A stretch of 64,000 bases of DNA from Duganella levis (GCF_009857605.1 NZ_WWCT01000021.1:84058-148057); one strand, 5' to 3'; shown: positions 1 through 9,416, numbered from the stretch's first letter. Notes: generated by a model from the sequence alone, not told the origin. Made by a program: numbers and translations.

Positions 1-741
1 CTGCTGGGCCTCGCGCTGGTGCAGGTGGACGACTTCTCGCCCCTGATCCTGCTACTGGTCTGGAGCACCGGCATGGGCCTGGCCTACGCCATCGCCGCCG
101 GCAACCGCCCGCTGGCCGCAATGCTGGTCGGCGGCGCCTTGCTTGCGGTTGGCGCTGTGGTCTACCTGCGCGTGGTCGGCACCGATGACCTGATCCGCTG
201 GGGCTTCTACGCCGACCGCTTCCTGGTCTGGCTCAACCCAGCCGAGCACCCGCACACCGGCCAACAGCTGATGCTGGGCGCCCGCGCCATCGGCGATGGC
301 GGCTGGCTGGGTGCCGACCACTGGTTCGGCCTGCGCGCGCTGGGCCAGACCGCCGGCAGCGCGGTGCAGATCCCCGCCGTACAGGACGACTTTGCGGCAT
401 CCTTCTTCCTCAATCGCCACGGCCTGCTGGGCGGACTGCTGCTGTGGGCCGTGCAAGCCGCCTTCCTGACCGGGGTCATGCTGGCCGCCATGCAGGCCTA
501 CCGCAGCGGCGCGGCCGCGCGCCACTTCCGTCACGCCTGGCTGGGACGCTTCCGCTACTTCGCCCTGTGCGGCGGCGGCGCTTTCGTGCTGGCGCACTTC
601 CTGCTGTCGTGGGGGACCAACCTGGCGATCTTCCCGATCATGGGGCAGCCGATGAGTTTTCTGTCGGCCGGCGGCAGCCATCTGCTGTTTTTCCTCTGCC
701 CTCTGCTTACCTTCGTTGCGATATCTACTGAAGGAGTTTGA
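1..741 (+). CDS. SEDS-family (FtsW/RodA/SpoVE-like) membrane protein, 3' part
   Basis: The reading frame is open from base 1, so the gene starts before the window; about 246 C-terminal residues are present. It is rich in membrane segments and carries SEDS hallmarks: a glycine-rich GDGGWLGADHWFG stretch, the QDDFAASFFLNRHG segment, and a C-terminal PIMGQPMSFLSAGGS that matches the conserved PxxSYGGS loop before the last transmembrane helix. SEDS proteins polymerise lipid II into glycan strands together with a class B PBP. The next gene begins 3 bases after this stop, with its Shine-Dalgarno AAGGAG inside this 3' end, so they are probably co-transcribed with the FHA, PP2C and SH3b genes. It differs from canonical FtsW/RodA (SAGGS instead of SYGGS), which suggests a specialised paralog. 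Confidence 0.85.
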   Translation: MLGLALVQVDDFSPLILLLVWSTGMGLAYAIAAGNRPLAAMLVGGALLAVGAVVYLRVVGTDDLIRWGFYADRFLVWLNPAEHPHTGQQLMLGARAIGDGGWLGADHWFGLRALGQTAGSAVQIPAVQDDFAASFFLNRHGLLGGLLLWAVQAAFLTGVMLAAMQAYRSGAAARHFRHAWLGRFRYFALCGGGAFVLAHFLLSWGTNLAIFPIMGQPMSFLSAGGSHLLFFLCPLLTFVAISTEGV

Positions 742-744
742 ATC

Positions 745-2331
745 ATGCCGACCTATGTTCAACACGCCGTCCTGGGGCGCATTCCGGACGTATTCAACGC
801 CGAGGCAATCTGGCAGACGCCGGGCCTGGCGCTGTTCTCGCGCCGCCCGCTGCTGCGCGATCTGCTGGAGCGCAGCCCGCGCGAACACAAGGGCCGCGCC
901 GCCACCCGCTGCTTCTCGCATGTGACGCTGGTGCTGCCGCAGGAAGATGTGGACGATGACTACCACCTGACCCGTGGCGCCCGCGCACGTGATCTGGCCG
1001 AGACGCTGGCGGCGCTGCATCAAAAGGATTTTGGCGATCTGCTGGGCAGTGACCAGGTGCGCTACGACGTGGTCGGCGCGACGTCGCTGGCGCCGGGCGA
1101 AATTGAGGTCAGGTTCGGGCATGCGGTGTATTTGCCGGCGCCGGATGAGAAAATTCTGTACAACGTCAGCGTGTCGCGTGACAGCGCGATATGGCATCCG
1201 GTGTGCCCGCTGTACCCGAATCAGCGTTTGGCATTGATCGGTGGCGAAGGCGCGGAAGCCAGCGCCGTTGCGCAAGGCTGGCCGTTTGGGCCTGATGCGG
1301 CGCTGTTGATTCTTAACGATGGTCCGGATGCGCCGCCAGTGGTGCAGATGCGTCCCAAAGAGGCATTCGATTGCCGCTACGATCCGCGCAGCGGCTACTA
1401 CACTGTCAAATCGCTGCGCGAGCCGCAAGGCGGGCGACTGCTGGTGAAGATTGCCCGCACCTCGGCATTCCCATTGCGCCCTCGCCACCAAAGCGATACA
1501 GGTAGCGCCACGCCGGCCGTCAGTCCGGCAGTCTGGCAAAGCCGCTCCGGTGCAGGCAGCAATGCGACGGCCAGCGCGCCAGTCCGCGCCATAAGTGCTC
1601 GTGCCGCTGGCGCCATCGACCTGACCGCCGTGCCGGCCGCCAGTCATAAGCCGGCCAACCGCGCCGGCGAAAGTGACGCAACCTATGCGCCGGTCTCGCA
1701 GCAACGCGTCAGCCTCGTGGCGCTGGCCTTGCCGCGCTTGAGCCGCTACCGCGACACTGGCGCGCAAGCGCTGGAGCTGCCGTTTAATCAGTCGCTGGCC
1801 CTGTCGGTGGACGCGGAACCGGCCATCAGCCTGATGGTGGACGCGGCAGACGATTTATACGCCTGCACACCAGAAGGCCGCCAACGCATCGAAGCCCCCG
1901 CCACCTTCGCCCCGGTCGATGCGCGCGCACTGCGCCTGCTGGCCGTCGCACCGGAAATGGCGGACCGCTACCGCGCCGTGGTCTGTCTTGCCCAGCCAGT
2001 CAGCGCCGGCGTTGCTAGCGGCGTGCGCTTCACCTTCGGCCGCAACTCGCCGATGCTGGCCTCTTTGCGTCTGCTCGACTCGCCGCGTTTCCTCAAGCGC
2101 GCGGACGGCGCGGGCAACGCCAGCGCGGATCGCATCGGCCTGTCGCGCAACGCTTTCACCTTCGAAGCCACGACCAAGGGCTACACCATCGCCCGCCAGA
2201 GCGCCACGCAATCGCTGTATCACCTGGACGACAAGCTGCAATTCGTCGCCAGCATCGGCGATGCGCCTTACCAGCTGCCGCATGGTCACCACTTGGTGGC
2301 GGGCCACTATGTGCTGCGTTTCGACGCCTGA
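745..2331 (+). CDS. FhaA-like protein: DUF3662-like N-terminus and C-terminal FHA-like domain
   Basis: 528 residues, ATG preceded by AAGGAG. Residues about 45-135 resemble the N-terminal domain of actinobacterial FhaA (DUF3662): a helical LAETLAALHQ part followed by a short strand unit ending EIEVRFGHAVYL. The middle is unrecognised and includes a Ser/Ala/Arg-rich linker near residues 250-310. Residues about 425-528 look like an FHA domain: FGR at 431-433, SRNAF at 467-471 in the place of the usual SxxH, then a strand-rich tail. FHA domains read phosphothreonine, so a role as an adaptor for the Ser/Thr kinase at 13469-15769 is plausible. The usual FHA histidine is replaced, so phosphopeptide binding is not certain. 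The family assignment is from motif reading only. Confidence 0.6.
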   Translation: MPTYVQHAVLGRIPDVFNAEAIWQTPGLALFSRRPLLRDLLERSPREHKGRAATRCFSHVTLVLPQEDVDDDYHLTRGARARDLAETLAALHQKDFGDLLGSDQVRYDVVGATSLAPGEIEVRFGHAVYLPAPDEKILYNVSVSRDSAIWHPVCPLYPNQRLALIGGEGAEASAVAQGWPFGPDAALLILNDGPDAPPVVQMRPKEAFDCRYDPRSGYYTVKSLREPQGGRLLVKIARTSAFPLRPRHQSDTGSATPAVSPAVWQSRSGAGSNATASAPVRAISARAAGAIDLTAVPAASHKPANRAGESDATYAPVSQQRVSLVALALPRLSRYRDTGAQALELPFNQSLALSVDAEPAISLMVDAADDLYACTPEGRQRIEAPATFAPVDARALRLLAVAPEMADRYRAVVCLAQPVSAGVASGVRFTFGRNSPMLASLRLLDSPRFLKRADGAGNASADRIGLSRNAFTFEATTKGYTIARQSATQSLYHLDDKLQFVASIGDAPYQLPHGHHLVAGHYVLRFDA

Positions 2332-2337
2332 GCCATC

Positions 2338-2820
2338 ATGGATGCCGTCAAACTCTACGCCGTTACCGCTTTTGCTGCGGGCCTGATCGTTACGCTGTTC
2401 CTGGCCGCGTACCTGACGCCGCGCGCCTGGTGGCGCCGGCCCAATGCCCGCGCGCTGCTCATCATGGTGGCCGGCGCCTGGGGCTTCGGCAGCCTGATTT
2501 TGTACGCCACGCACGGCGCAGCCAGCGCGCAAGCCAGTCCGATGATCGCCGCAACCGCGCCCACCGCCGCCACCGACGACAGCGCGGCGGAAAGCTGGCG
2601 CAGCGCCGCCGCAGGCCGTCCGTTCCTCGTCCACCGCGACCTGAACCTGCGCGCCGCGCCTGGCGTGCACGCCGCCCGCCTCGCCATCGTGCCAGCCGGC
2701 GCCGAAGCCACGCCAACCGGCATGCGCAACGGCGACTGGTGGCAAATCAAAGCCAGCGTCAATGGCCGCGAAAGCACCGGCTGGGTGAGCAGCCTGTGGC
2801 TGCGCCGGAGCGGCGAATGA
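2338..2820 (+). CDS. Membrane-anchored SH3b-domain protein
   Basis: 160 residues. Two hydrophobic segments (about 5-26 and 40-60) are followed by an Ala/Thr-rich linker and a bacterial SH3 domain at about 95-158: FLVHRDLNLRAAPG, then GDWWQIKASVNG and GWVSSLWLR, the classic NLRxxPG...W.V...G..GWV pattern. SH3b domains often bind peptidoglycan or cell-wall partners. It starts 6 bases after the FhaA-like gene, and its stop overlaps the ATG of the PP2C gene as ATGA, so the four genes look translationally coupled. A role as a wall-sensing accessory of the SEDS/PP2C module is inference. Confidence 0.75.
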   Translation: MDAVKLYAVTAFAAGLIVTLFLAAYLTPRAWWRRPNARALLIMVAGAWGFGSLILYATHGAASAQASPMIAATAPTAATDDSAAESWRSAAAGRPFLVHRDLNLRAAPGVHAARLAIVPAGAEATPTGMRNGDWWQIKASVNGRESTGWVSSLWLRRSGE

Positions 2821-3896
2821 GGCACACGCCACCCACCGCCGCCGCCACTTTTTCGGCTAAGCTGTGGCCTTTCGCATCCCGCGCTGCGGCGCCCGCACCG
2901 ATGACACGCATCACCGACCAACTCAACTTCGGCCCCACCCTGGACGTCGCCGCCCGCAGCAGCGCCAGCATCAGCAAGCTGCAAGTGCCGGAAAACCAGG
3001 ACAACCTGCTGCTCATCGATGCCGACGGCCGCGCCGTGCTGCTGCGCGACCAGACCGCGCAAACCACGCAGCTGCCCGACTGGCCGCAAGGCCATGTGCG
3101 CCTCGCGGTCCTCGACGGCATGGGCGGCCACGGACACGGACGCCAAGCCGCCGAAGCCGTCGCCACCGGCCTGCTGCGCATCCCCGCCTGCGCCACGCTG
3201 GAACAACTCAGCGCGCAGCTCGACCAACTGCATCGCAAGCTGCAAGCCCATTTCAGCCGCCCGGACGACCACGACACCTTCCGCCGTCCCGGCACCACGC
3301 TCACTCTGCTGGAAATTGCGCCCGGCCGCGAACCGATGCTGTATCACGCCGGCGACTCGCGCCTGTACGAAATCACGCCGCAAAGCGCCAACCCGCTGAC
3401 GGTGGACCACGTCCCCGCCACCTCCTTCGCCATGCACGGCCTGCTGGACGAACAGGAATGGTGGCAGCAAGTGCACGGCGAACACCGCGCGCAGATCTCG
3501 CAAGCCTACATCCTCGGCAACGCCTTCACCAATCCGCAAGTCCTGGACGACGGCCTGCTGCCGCTGGATGCGTCCAACCTGCCGTCCTTCCTGCGCCACC
3601 TGGCCGACCGCCGCGCCGTGCACGTGCGCGCCGACGCCACTTACCTGCTGGCCACCGACGGTTTCTGGTCCTGCGCCCATCCGCAACCATGGATCGCCCG
3701 CTGGCCGGCGCTGATGGCGCAGCCGGCTGCCGCGCAAGCGCTGGACGCGCTGTTCAACGATTACGCCGCCAACCCGCCGCCGCAACTCCACATCGACAAC
3801 CTGAGCGCCATCGTCATCCGCTTCGCACGGCCCAAAATAGTCAGCAATATTGACGAAACAGCACTACCAACGGCACCAATTCCGTCGCATTTTTGA
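2817..3896 (+). CDS. PP2C-family serine/threonine phosphatase
   Basis: About 359 residues from the ATG at 2817, which overlaps the previous stop as ATGA; an in-frame ATG at 2901 (MTRITDQ) is the alternative and lies nearer the domain start. PP2C metal motifs are intact: ENQDN (about 59-63), LDGMGGHGHG (99-108), GTTLTLLEI, YHAGDSRLYEI, LLATDGFW and IDNLSAIVIRF. It would remove phosphate from Ser/Thr targets of the kinase encoded at 13469-15769, the only Ser/Thr kinase in the window. No membrane segment is seen, unlike the membrane-bound PstP of actinobacteria. Confidence 0.93.
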   Translation: MRHTPPTAAATFSAKLWPFASRAAAPAPMTRITDQLNFGPTLDVAARSSASISKLQVPENQDNLLLIDADGRAVLLRDQTAQTTQLPDWPQGHVRLAVLDGMGGHGHGRQAAEAVATGLLRIPACATLEQLSAQLDQLHRKLQAHFSRPDDHDTFRRPGTTLTLLEIAPGREPMLYHAGDSRLYEITPQSANPLTVDHVPATSFAMHGLLDEQEWWQQVHGEHRAQISQAYILGNAFTNPQVLDDGLLPLDASNLPSFLRHLADRRAVHVRADATYLLATDGFWSCAHPQPWIARWPALMAQPAAAQALDALFNDYAANPPPQLHIDNLSAIVIRFARPKIVSNIDETALPTAPIPSHF

Positions 3897-3933
3897 TACC
3901 CGCACAGCCAACCGCAAAAATCGGTTGCAAAGT

Positions 3934-3962
3934 TTGCCAAACAGAGCGAAAACCGCATAAAC
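3934..3962 (+). promoter_or_regulatory. Possible sigma70 promoter for the zinc-ribbon/FHA gene
   Basis: TTGCCA at 3934-3939 and ATAAAC at 3957-3962 are separated by 17 bases and sit 28 bases before the ATG at 3991. Both hexamers deviate from consensus, so this is a weak call. It would let the FHA gene be transcribed independently of the PP2C gene. Confidence 0.3.
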
Positions 3963-3990
3963 TTGCGGGTATCCCATCGGTCGGTTTGTC

Positions 3991-5538
3991 ATGAAAAAAT
4001 GCAGTAATGCCCAGCACCCGCATTGCACCTTCTGGGTCATGCCTGGAACGCAAACTTGTGAAGGCGGCCACGCCCAAACGGAAGCGTCCAGCTACGATCT
4101 GCTGACTGCCTTGCGCACCACCCGTCCCGCTTCGCCGGTCACGGTGCTGGATGTCGTCCCTGCATCGACCAACACCGCCGATATTCAAGCCGCCGAACCA
4201 AACTACGCCCGCCCGCATCAACGCGCGCAGGCGGTGCGTCCGCAACTGCACATCAGCGGTTTCGACCCGCGCGCCGCCGGTGGCCGCCAGACCTTGAAGA
4301 TGGAACTGCGCGGCATGCCGGACCCCTGCGCGCCGCAACTGACGCTGCAACTGCAATCGGACCTGATCCCCAACGGCGCCGCGCGCCAGCATTTCGTGCG
4401 CGCGGTTGGCGGCGAATGGCGCCCGGTGTTCGTCGAGTTCTCGTCGCGCGGCAAAGAGCATGGCCAGTACCAGATCAGCATCGAGCTGCTTAGCCAGCAT
4501 CCTGGCATGGCGGCGCGAAAATGGGTGTGCACCTTCGTCATCCTGGTGCCGCGCCTGGACGCCACGCTGACCGAAATCCACCGCATCTTCCTCAGCACCC
4601 ACAAGAACGTGCGCGTGATGGCGGACGACGCCTCCATCGCCCGCGTGAGCGCGCAAGGCGGCGACAGCCTGGATATCGACGTCACCGCCCGCAACGCCGG
4701 CATCGCCCATCTGGACCTGAACGCGCCGGCCGGCAAAGTGGACCTGGGCTTCTCCACCATCGCGTGGGACGAAGACCTGATCGAAATCGACATGCCGCAA
4801 GCAGCGGCCGTGCATCCGCACACCACGCGCGCCGCATCGCTGGTCAACGCCGCACCGGAAGCCGGCGCGCAACGCCAGATCCGTTTGTTCGCGATGGAAG
4901 AATGCGTGATCGGCCGCTTTGAACTGGTCGATCCGGAAGCGGACGTGATGCTGACCCACTACACGGCGGACGGCCAGGACACCAATGGCCTCACGCGCCG
5001 CCTGTCGGGCCGCCATGCCGTCATCCGCCGTTCCGGCCTGGGGTTTGAAATTGAAGATGTGTCGCGCTACGGCATCCTGCTGGATGGCGTCTGGCCGGGC
5101 AAGAACAAGCCGACCGCGCTGCGTCTCGGCATGCGGATTGAATTCAGCGCCAGCATCAAGGGCATCGTCACGCTGGCGGTATCGGCCATCATGCCGCATG
5201 GCGTGATCCTGCACCGTGTCGACCATGGCGCCAATGCCGAATGCTTCTACCTGCTGGCGCCGGACGCGCATCCCGGCTATCCGGTCAAATCGTATGCCGC
5301 CGCGCCGCATGCGGCCGCGTTGCCGCTGCTGCTGCACCGCGACGGCGGTTTCTGGCACCTCGACCAGCTGACCGGCCAGGAAACCGCGCTGGCGCCGACC
5401 GTCTCGCTGGATAAACTGAGCCGCGTACCGCGCCATACCCGCTTCGCCAGCGATCCGTATCCGGAACACTGGATCATCCGCACCGGCGCCGATGACATGT
5501 ACAGCACGGTGGCGGCGAACGCACTGTCCACCGCCTGA
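3991..5538 (+). CDS. Zinc-ribbon and FHA-domain protein
   Basis: 515 residues. The N-terminus has Cys/His residues (C4, C12, C23, H27) that look like a small zinc-binding module. Residues about 85-300 are beta-rich and unrecognised. An FHA domain spans about 296-400: IGRFE with G308-R309, LSGRHAVI with S339-G340-R341-H342, then DVSRYGILLDG. All core phosphothreonine-binding residues are present. About 115 residues of unknown sequence follow. It ends the + strand arm containing the SEDS protein and PP2C phosphatase. As a reader of kinase output it may recruit other cluster proteins; partners are unknown. No clear Shine-Dalgarno precedes the start. Confidence 0.8.
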   Translation: MKKCSNAQHPHCTFWVMPGTQTCEGGHAQTEASSYDLLTALRTTRPASPVTVLDVVPASTNTADIQAAEPNYARPHQRAQAVRPQLHISGFDPRAAGGRQTLKMELRGMPDPCAPQLTLQLQSDLIPNGAARQHFVRAVGGEWRPVFVEFSSRGKEHGQYQISIELLSQHPGMAARKWVCTFVILVPRLDATLTEIHRIFLSTHKNVRVMADDASIARVSAQGGDSLDIDVTARNAGIAHLDLNAPAGKVDLGFSTIAWDEDLIEIDMPQAAAVHPHTTRAASLVNAAPEAGAQRQIRLFAMEECVIGRFELVDPEADVMLTHYTADGQDTNGLTRRLSGRHAVIRRSGLGFEIEDVSRYGILLDGVWPGKNKPTALRLGMRIEFSASIKGIVTLAVSAIMPHGVILHRVDHGANAECFYLLAPDAHPGYPVKSYAAAPHAAALPLLLHRDGGFWHLDQLTGQETALAPTVSLDKLSRVPRHTRFASDPYPEHWIIRTGADDMYSTVAANALSTA

Positions 5539-5545
5539 TTGCAGT

Positions 5546-6427
5546 TTAAGCCGACGGCTTTTTCGCCGGCAGTGGAATCCAGTCCGTCTCTCCCGGCACC
5601 GGCGCGAAGCGCTGCGCTTCCCAATCCTCCGCCGCCTGCGAAATACGCTCCTTGCGCGACGAAACAAAGTTCCAGTACATGAAGCGATGACCGTCCAGCG
5701 GCTCGCCGCCAATCACCACCAGGCGCGCTTCTGATTTGGCTTTCACGCTTTGCGGACCTTCGGTGTTCAGCAGCGCCATGGTGTGCAGCTCCAGCGGTGC
5801 GCCGTCGACTTCCAGTTCACCGCTGATCGGATAGACCGCCGCTTCCGCCGGCAGGCTGTCCAGCACCAGCTCATGACCCGCTTGCAGCACCACGTCCAGA
5901 TACAGCGTCTGGCTGAAGGTCTTGACCGGCGAGGTCTGGCCGAAGGCCGAGCCAATCAGCACGCGCACCTTGGCGCCGGCGATGTCCAGCTCTGGAATCT
6001 CAGCGGCCGGCGTGTGGTGGAACGCCGCTACTTCCTCTTCATGCGCCACCGGCAGCGCGGCCCACAGTTGCAGGCCATGCGTGCGGTGCGGCTTGCCGAC
6101 CAAATCCTTCGGCGTGCGCTCGGAGTGCACGATGCCGCTGCCGGCCGTCATCCAGTTGATGGCGCCAGGCTCGATGCGCTGCACCGTGCCCAGGCTGTCG
6201 CGGTGATCCATCGCGCCTTCAAACAGATAGGTCACGGTGGCCAGGCCGATGTGCGGATGCGGACGCACATCATGGTCGGCATCCAGCGGCACGTCGAGCG
6301 GACCGAAATGGTCGAAGAAAATGAACGGGCCCACCGCCTGCTTGACGGCGGATGGCAGGAAGCGGCGCACCATCAGGCCGCCGCCCAGGTCTTTCTCGTG
6401 GCCCTTCAGCAGATTTGTCACGCTCAT
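5546..6427 (-). CDS. Pirin family protein
   Basis: 293 residues with the bicupin pirin signature: FDHFGP at about 38-43, RPHPHIGLATVTYLFEG with the metal-binding histidines, and the HSER segment near residue 100. Pirins are iron-binding cupins; some bacterial members have quercetinase activity or act in redox sensing. It begins 4 bases after the stop of the OsmC-family gene on the same strand, so the two likely form an operon for thiol/redox stress. A second pirin gene lies at 47966-48847. Confidence 0.9.
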   Translation of the reverse strand: MSVTNLLKGHEKDLGGGLMVRRFLPSAVKQAVGPFIFFDHFGPLDVPLDADHDVRPHPHIGLATVTYLFEGAMDHRDSLGTVQRIEPGAINWMTAGSGIVHSERTPKDLVGKPHRTHGLQLWAALPVAHEEEVAAFHHTPAAEIPELDIAGAKVRVLIGSAFGQTSPVKTFSQTLYLDVVLQAGHELVLDSLPAEAAVYPISGELEVDGAPLELHTMALLNTEGPQSVKAKSEARLVVIGGEPLDGHRFMYWNFVSSRKERISQAAEDWEAQRFAPVPGETDWIPLPAKKPSA

Positions 6428-6431
6428 GATG

Positions 6432-6830
6432 TTATCCCAGTACGGTAGTGATTTCGGTGGTCACTGCGGTCATCAGCTTATGGATCGGGCATTTCTCCGC
6501 GACGGACAGCAACTCCGCGCGCTGCGCGTCGGTCAGCTCGCCGGTCAGGTGCAGCGTGGCGGTCAGGCGGTAGACGCCATGACGCTCTTCCTTGTCATCG
6601 CGTTCCATCGTCACTTCCACATTCTCCAGCGGGATGTTCTTGCGCTTGGCGTACCACACCACGGTCAGCGCCTTGCAGGCACTCAGGGATGCGTCATACA
6701 AATCATGTGGCGACGGGCCGGCGTCACTGCCGCCCTCTTCCACCGAAATATCAGTAGAGATGATGTGGTTGCGCACGTGGACGATGTGGCGCATTGGCAG
6801 GGATTGATCACGCAGGGCTTTGATCGTCAT
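6432..6830 (-). CDS. OsmC family peroxiredoxin-like protein
   Basis: 132 residues, preceded by AAGGA seven bases before the ATG. The two OsmC/Ohr-type cysteines are visible: SLSACKALTV (about residue 52) and AEKCPIHKL (about 113), with the PHDLYDASL segment before the first. The family reduces organic hydroperoxides through a Cys pair, or acts as a redox protein of the YhfA/YmaD type. Its partner in the operon is the downstream pirin. Confidence 0.9.
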   Translation of the reverse strand: MTIKALRDQSLPMRHIVHVRNHIISTDISVEEGGSDAGPSPHDLYDASLSACKALTVVWYAKRKNIPLENVEVTMERDDKEERHGVYRLTATLHLTGELTDAQRAELLSVAEKCPIHKLMTAVTTEITTVLG

Positions 6831-6907
6831 TCTATGTTCCTTGTAGGCGTTAAATCAGAACCGACAATGTACACCGAATGACGGAGTTATGCTTCTACTA
6901 AAAGGAC

Positions 6908-7654
6908 TCATTCTGACAGCAGAATATCCAGCATGCGCTGCGGGTTCGTGACGAAATCGTGCATGATCTGGAAATGCTCGGTGTCTTCGTAATGCACGCG
7001 CTTGAGTCCCGCGTCCGAGCAGTGAAAAACGTCCGCGTCCGGGTAGGCCATCAAGATCGGCGAGTGCGTGGCGATGATGAACTGAGAATTCTCATTTGCC
7101 AGTTGATGAATGCGGCTGAGCAGCGCCAGCTGGCGTTGCGGCGACAGCGCCGCTTCCGGCTCATCCAGAATGTAAAAGCCGTTGCCGCCGAAGCGGTGCA
7201 TCACCAGCGACCAGAAAGACTCGCCATGCGATTGTTCGTGTAGGGATTTTCCGCCGTAGGAGTTAATCACCGGCGGTCCGAGCGCGCCTTGGTCCAGGCG
7301 CTCAATTTCAGTCGCCAGGTTGAAGAAGCTCTCAGCCCGCAGGAAGAAGCCATCTCGCGGCTGTTTGACGCCCTTCACCAGCCGCAGATACTGATGCAGC
7401 TCCGAATGCGAGGCACGCGTATTGAAGCCGAAATTTTTGGTGCCGCCTTCCGGATTGAAGCCAAAGGCGACCGCGATCGCCTCCAGCAAAGTCGATTTTC
7501 CAGAGCCGTTTTCACCGACCAGAAAAGTCACCTTCGGATGCAGCGGCAGCGTGTTCAGATGACGGACAGCGGGCAAGGAAAACGGATAGCGGTCAAAGTC
7601 CGCAATCTCCTCCACTTTCAACCGCACCTGCGACACATACTGTCTAGAGATCAT
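6908..7654 (-). CDS. AAA-family ABC-type ATPase (stand-alone)
   Basis: About 248 residues. Walker A is VGENGSGKST (about 46-55), a signature-like SHGESF lies mid-protein, Walker B is FYILDEPEAALSP, and a switch histidine lies in ATHSPIL. It is an SMC/RecF-like AAA_21/AAA_23 type ATPase without membrane domain or coiled-coil arm. I place the start at 7654 (MISRQY), where GGAAG lies about 4 bases upstream; an in-frame ATG at 7669 is also possible. No nuclease or toxin gene adjoins it, so a defence role is not supported by context. Function unknown. Confidence 0.85.
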   Translation of the reverse strand: MISRQYVSQVRLKVEEIADFDRYPFSLPAVRHLNTLPLHPKVTFLVGENGSGKSTLLEAIAVAFGFNPEGGTKNFGFNTRASHSELHQYLRLVKGVKQPRDGFFLRAESFFNLATEIERLDQGALGPPVINSYGGKSLHEQSHGESFWSLVMHRFGGNGFYILDEPEAALSPQRQLALLSRIHQLANENSQFIIATHSPILMAYPDADVFHCSDAGLKRVHYEDTEHFQIMHDFVTNPQRMLDILLSE

Positions 7655-7707
7655 ACCGCTTCCAGTCATATAATTCGGTCAAGGATAACATCACGCGTGA
7701 GGAATGA

Positions 7708-8343
7708 ATGAGCACTGTAGACCCGCAACTGCTGGCCAGCTGGCTGTCGGCCCGTTCGATCGCGCGCGGCCTGCCGGCACCGGTGCCGGATCGCGGCGGC
7801 CTGCGCGTGGACACCGGCCAGCCGGACGAACTGCGCCGCTATGTCTTTGCCGGCGCCGATGCCGGCATCACGGAACTGGCGCGCGAGATCAACCAGCCGA
7901 AGGTATTCATCAAGATGTGCGGCCGGCCGTCGCTGCTACAGGCACGCGTCACGCCACGCTGGGAGCTGCAGCCCGACGCCTACCTGATGATCAAGGATGC
8001 AGGACGCAACCCGGTGCCATCGCTGCCCTCGGGATTCTGGATGCAGGTCGCCACCGAAGGCCACACCACCACCGCCCGCATTTTCGCCGAAGACGACACG
8101 CTGGCCGCCAGCGGCTACGCGGTGGAATATGAAGGTGTATTCGCCTTCGACCGTATCGCCACCGAGGCCCAGCACCAGCGCCAGGGGCTGGGCGCGGCGC
8201 TGATGGCGGCCCTGGGAACAGCGCAGCAGTCGCAAGCCGCCCAGCGCGTGCTGGTGGCAACGGAACAAGGTCGCGAGTTGTACACCACGCTGGGCTGGCG
8301 CGTGCTGTCGCCCTATTCCACGGTGACGCTGCCGGACGACTAG
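7708..8343 (+). CDS. GNAT-family N-acetyltransferase
   Basis: 211 residues. The acetyl-CoA binding motif A appears as RQGLGAALM at about 151-159, with LYTTLGWRVLSPY near the C-terminus, a frequent GNAT ending. The N-terminal half is family-specific. Start ATG follows GAGGAATGA. Divergent from the ATPase gene at 6908-7654. The substrate cannot be read from the sequence. Confidence 0.88.
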   Translation: MSTVDPQLLASWLSARSIARGLPAPVPDRGGLRVDTGQPDELRRYVFAGADAGITELAREINQPKVFIKMCGRPSLLQARVTPRWELQPDAYLMIKDAGRNPVPSLPSGFWMQVATEGHTTTARIFAEDDTLAASGYAVEYEGVFAFDRIATEAQHQRQGLGAALMAALGTAQQSQAAQRVLVATEQGRELYTTLGWRVLSPYSTVTLPDD

Positions 8344-8456
8344 CCCGAAAGTAGCAGGCGGCCATGCCAAATATCAGTTATGCCGGATGACTCATGGCCC
8401 GCCAGCACAGCGCATGATGTAATCGTCAGATTCGCGAATAACAGAGAAAGCGCATC

Positions 8457-9416
8457 ATGACCACTTCATCACTTCGTTCAGCACTAGCCACCGCCACCCT
8501 CGCACTGGGATCGATCACCTTCAGCGCGTACGCCGCCGCACCGCTGTCGAAGATTGCCACCCCAGGCTTTGCCCGCATCATGGTGGGAGACGTCGAAGTC
8601 ACGCCACTGAGCGACGGCACCGCCGATCTGCCGATGGTCGACCTGCTGAAGAACGACAAGACCAAGACCCAGGCCGCACTGGACAAGGCACACCTGACCA
8701 CACCCACCACCACCTCGACCAACGCCTTCCTGGTCAACACCGGCAGCAAGTTGATACTGGTCGATACCGGCAGCGGCGCGCTGTTCGGGCCGACGCTGGG
8801 CAAACTGGCCGACAACCTGAAAGCGTCCGGCTATCAGCCGGAGCAAGTTGACGATATCCTGATCACGCACTTCCACCCGGACCACGTCGGTGGCCTGATG
8901 GTCAATGGGAAAATCGCCTTCCCCAACGCCACCGTCCATGCCGACAAGCGCGACGCCGACTATTGGCTCAGCCAGGAGAACATGGCGCACGCACCCAAGG
9001 ATTTCACCGGCTTTTTCCAGGGCGCGATGACCTCGCTCACGCCTTACATCAAGGCAGGCAAGTTCAAGCCCTTCGAGCATAACGGCGAAGTGGTGCCCGG
9101 CATCGTCTCCCTGTCCAGCTACGGCCACACGCCCGGTCACACCTCGTACATCGTCGAAAGCAAGGGCAAGAAACTGGTCATCCTTGGCGACCTGATTCAC
9201 GTCGCAGCAGTGCAGTTTGACGCGCCGTCCGTCACCATCGGCTTCGACAGCGATCCGAAACAGGCTTACGCCGCGCGCACCGCAGCCTTCTCCCAGATCG
9301 CCAAAGAAAACGACCTGGTTGCAGCCGCGCACCTGCAATTCCCTGGCCTGGGCTACATCCGCGCCAACGGCAAGAGCTGGACCTGGACGCCGGCCAACTA
9401 CACCGTGCGTCCCTGA
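8457..9416 (+). CDS. Secreted metallo-beta-lactamase fold hydrolase
   Basis: 319 residues. An N-terminal signal peptide ends near AYAAA (about 27). Zinc ligands are visible: THFHPDHVGG (about 141-150), GHTPGH (about 225) and LGDLIHVAA. The fold covers hydrolases that act on lactones, phosphoesters or thioesters; this subfamily, with a TPTTTSTNAFLV-type segment, is usually annotated only as MBL-fold metallohydrolase. The protein at 59935-60888 is a full-length paralog. Its last 19 bases overlap the 3' end of the convergent sensor kinase gene. Confidence 0.92.
   Translation: MTTSSLRSALATATLALGSITFSAYAAAPLSKIATPGFARIMVGDVEVTPLSDGTADLPMVDLLKNDKTKTQAALDKAHLTTPTTTSTNAFLVNTGSKLILVDTGSGALFGPTLGKLADNLKASGYQPEQVDDILITHFHPDHVGGLMVNGKIAFPNATVHADKRDADYWLSQENMAHAPKDFTGFFQGAMTSLTPYIKAGKFKPFEHNGEVVPGIVSLSSYGHTPGHTSYIVESKGKKLVILGDLIHVAAVQFDAPSVTIGFDSDPKQAYAARTAAFSQIAKENDLVAAAHLQFPGLGYIRANGKSWTWTPANYTVRP

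Noticed and set aside
52..1767. Long antisense reading frame of 571 codons opposite the SEDS/FhaA-like genes
   Set aside because: High-GC shadow frame; Arg/Gln/His-rich translation with no domain, no ribosome site, and it opposes well-supported genes.
6908..7654. Anti-phage ATPase system
   Set aside because: No nuclease, reverse transcriptase or toxin neighbour; flanked by ordinary genes.
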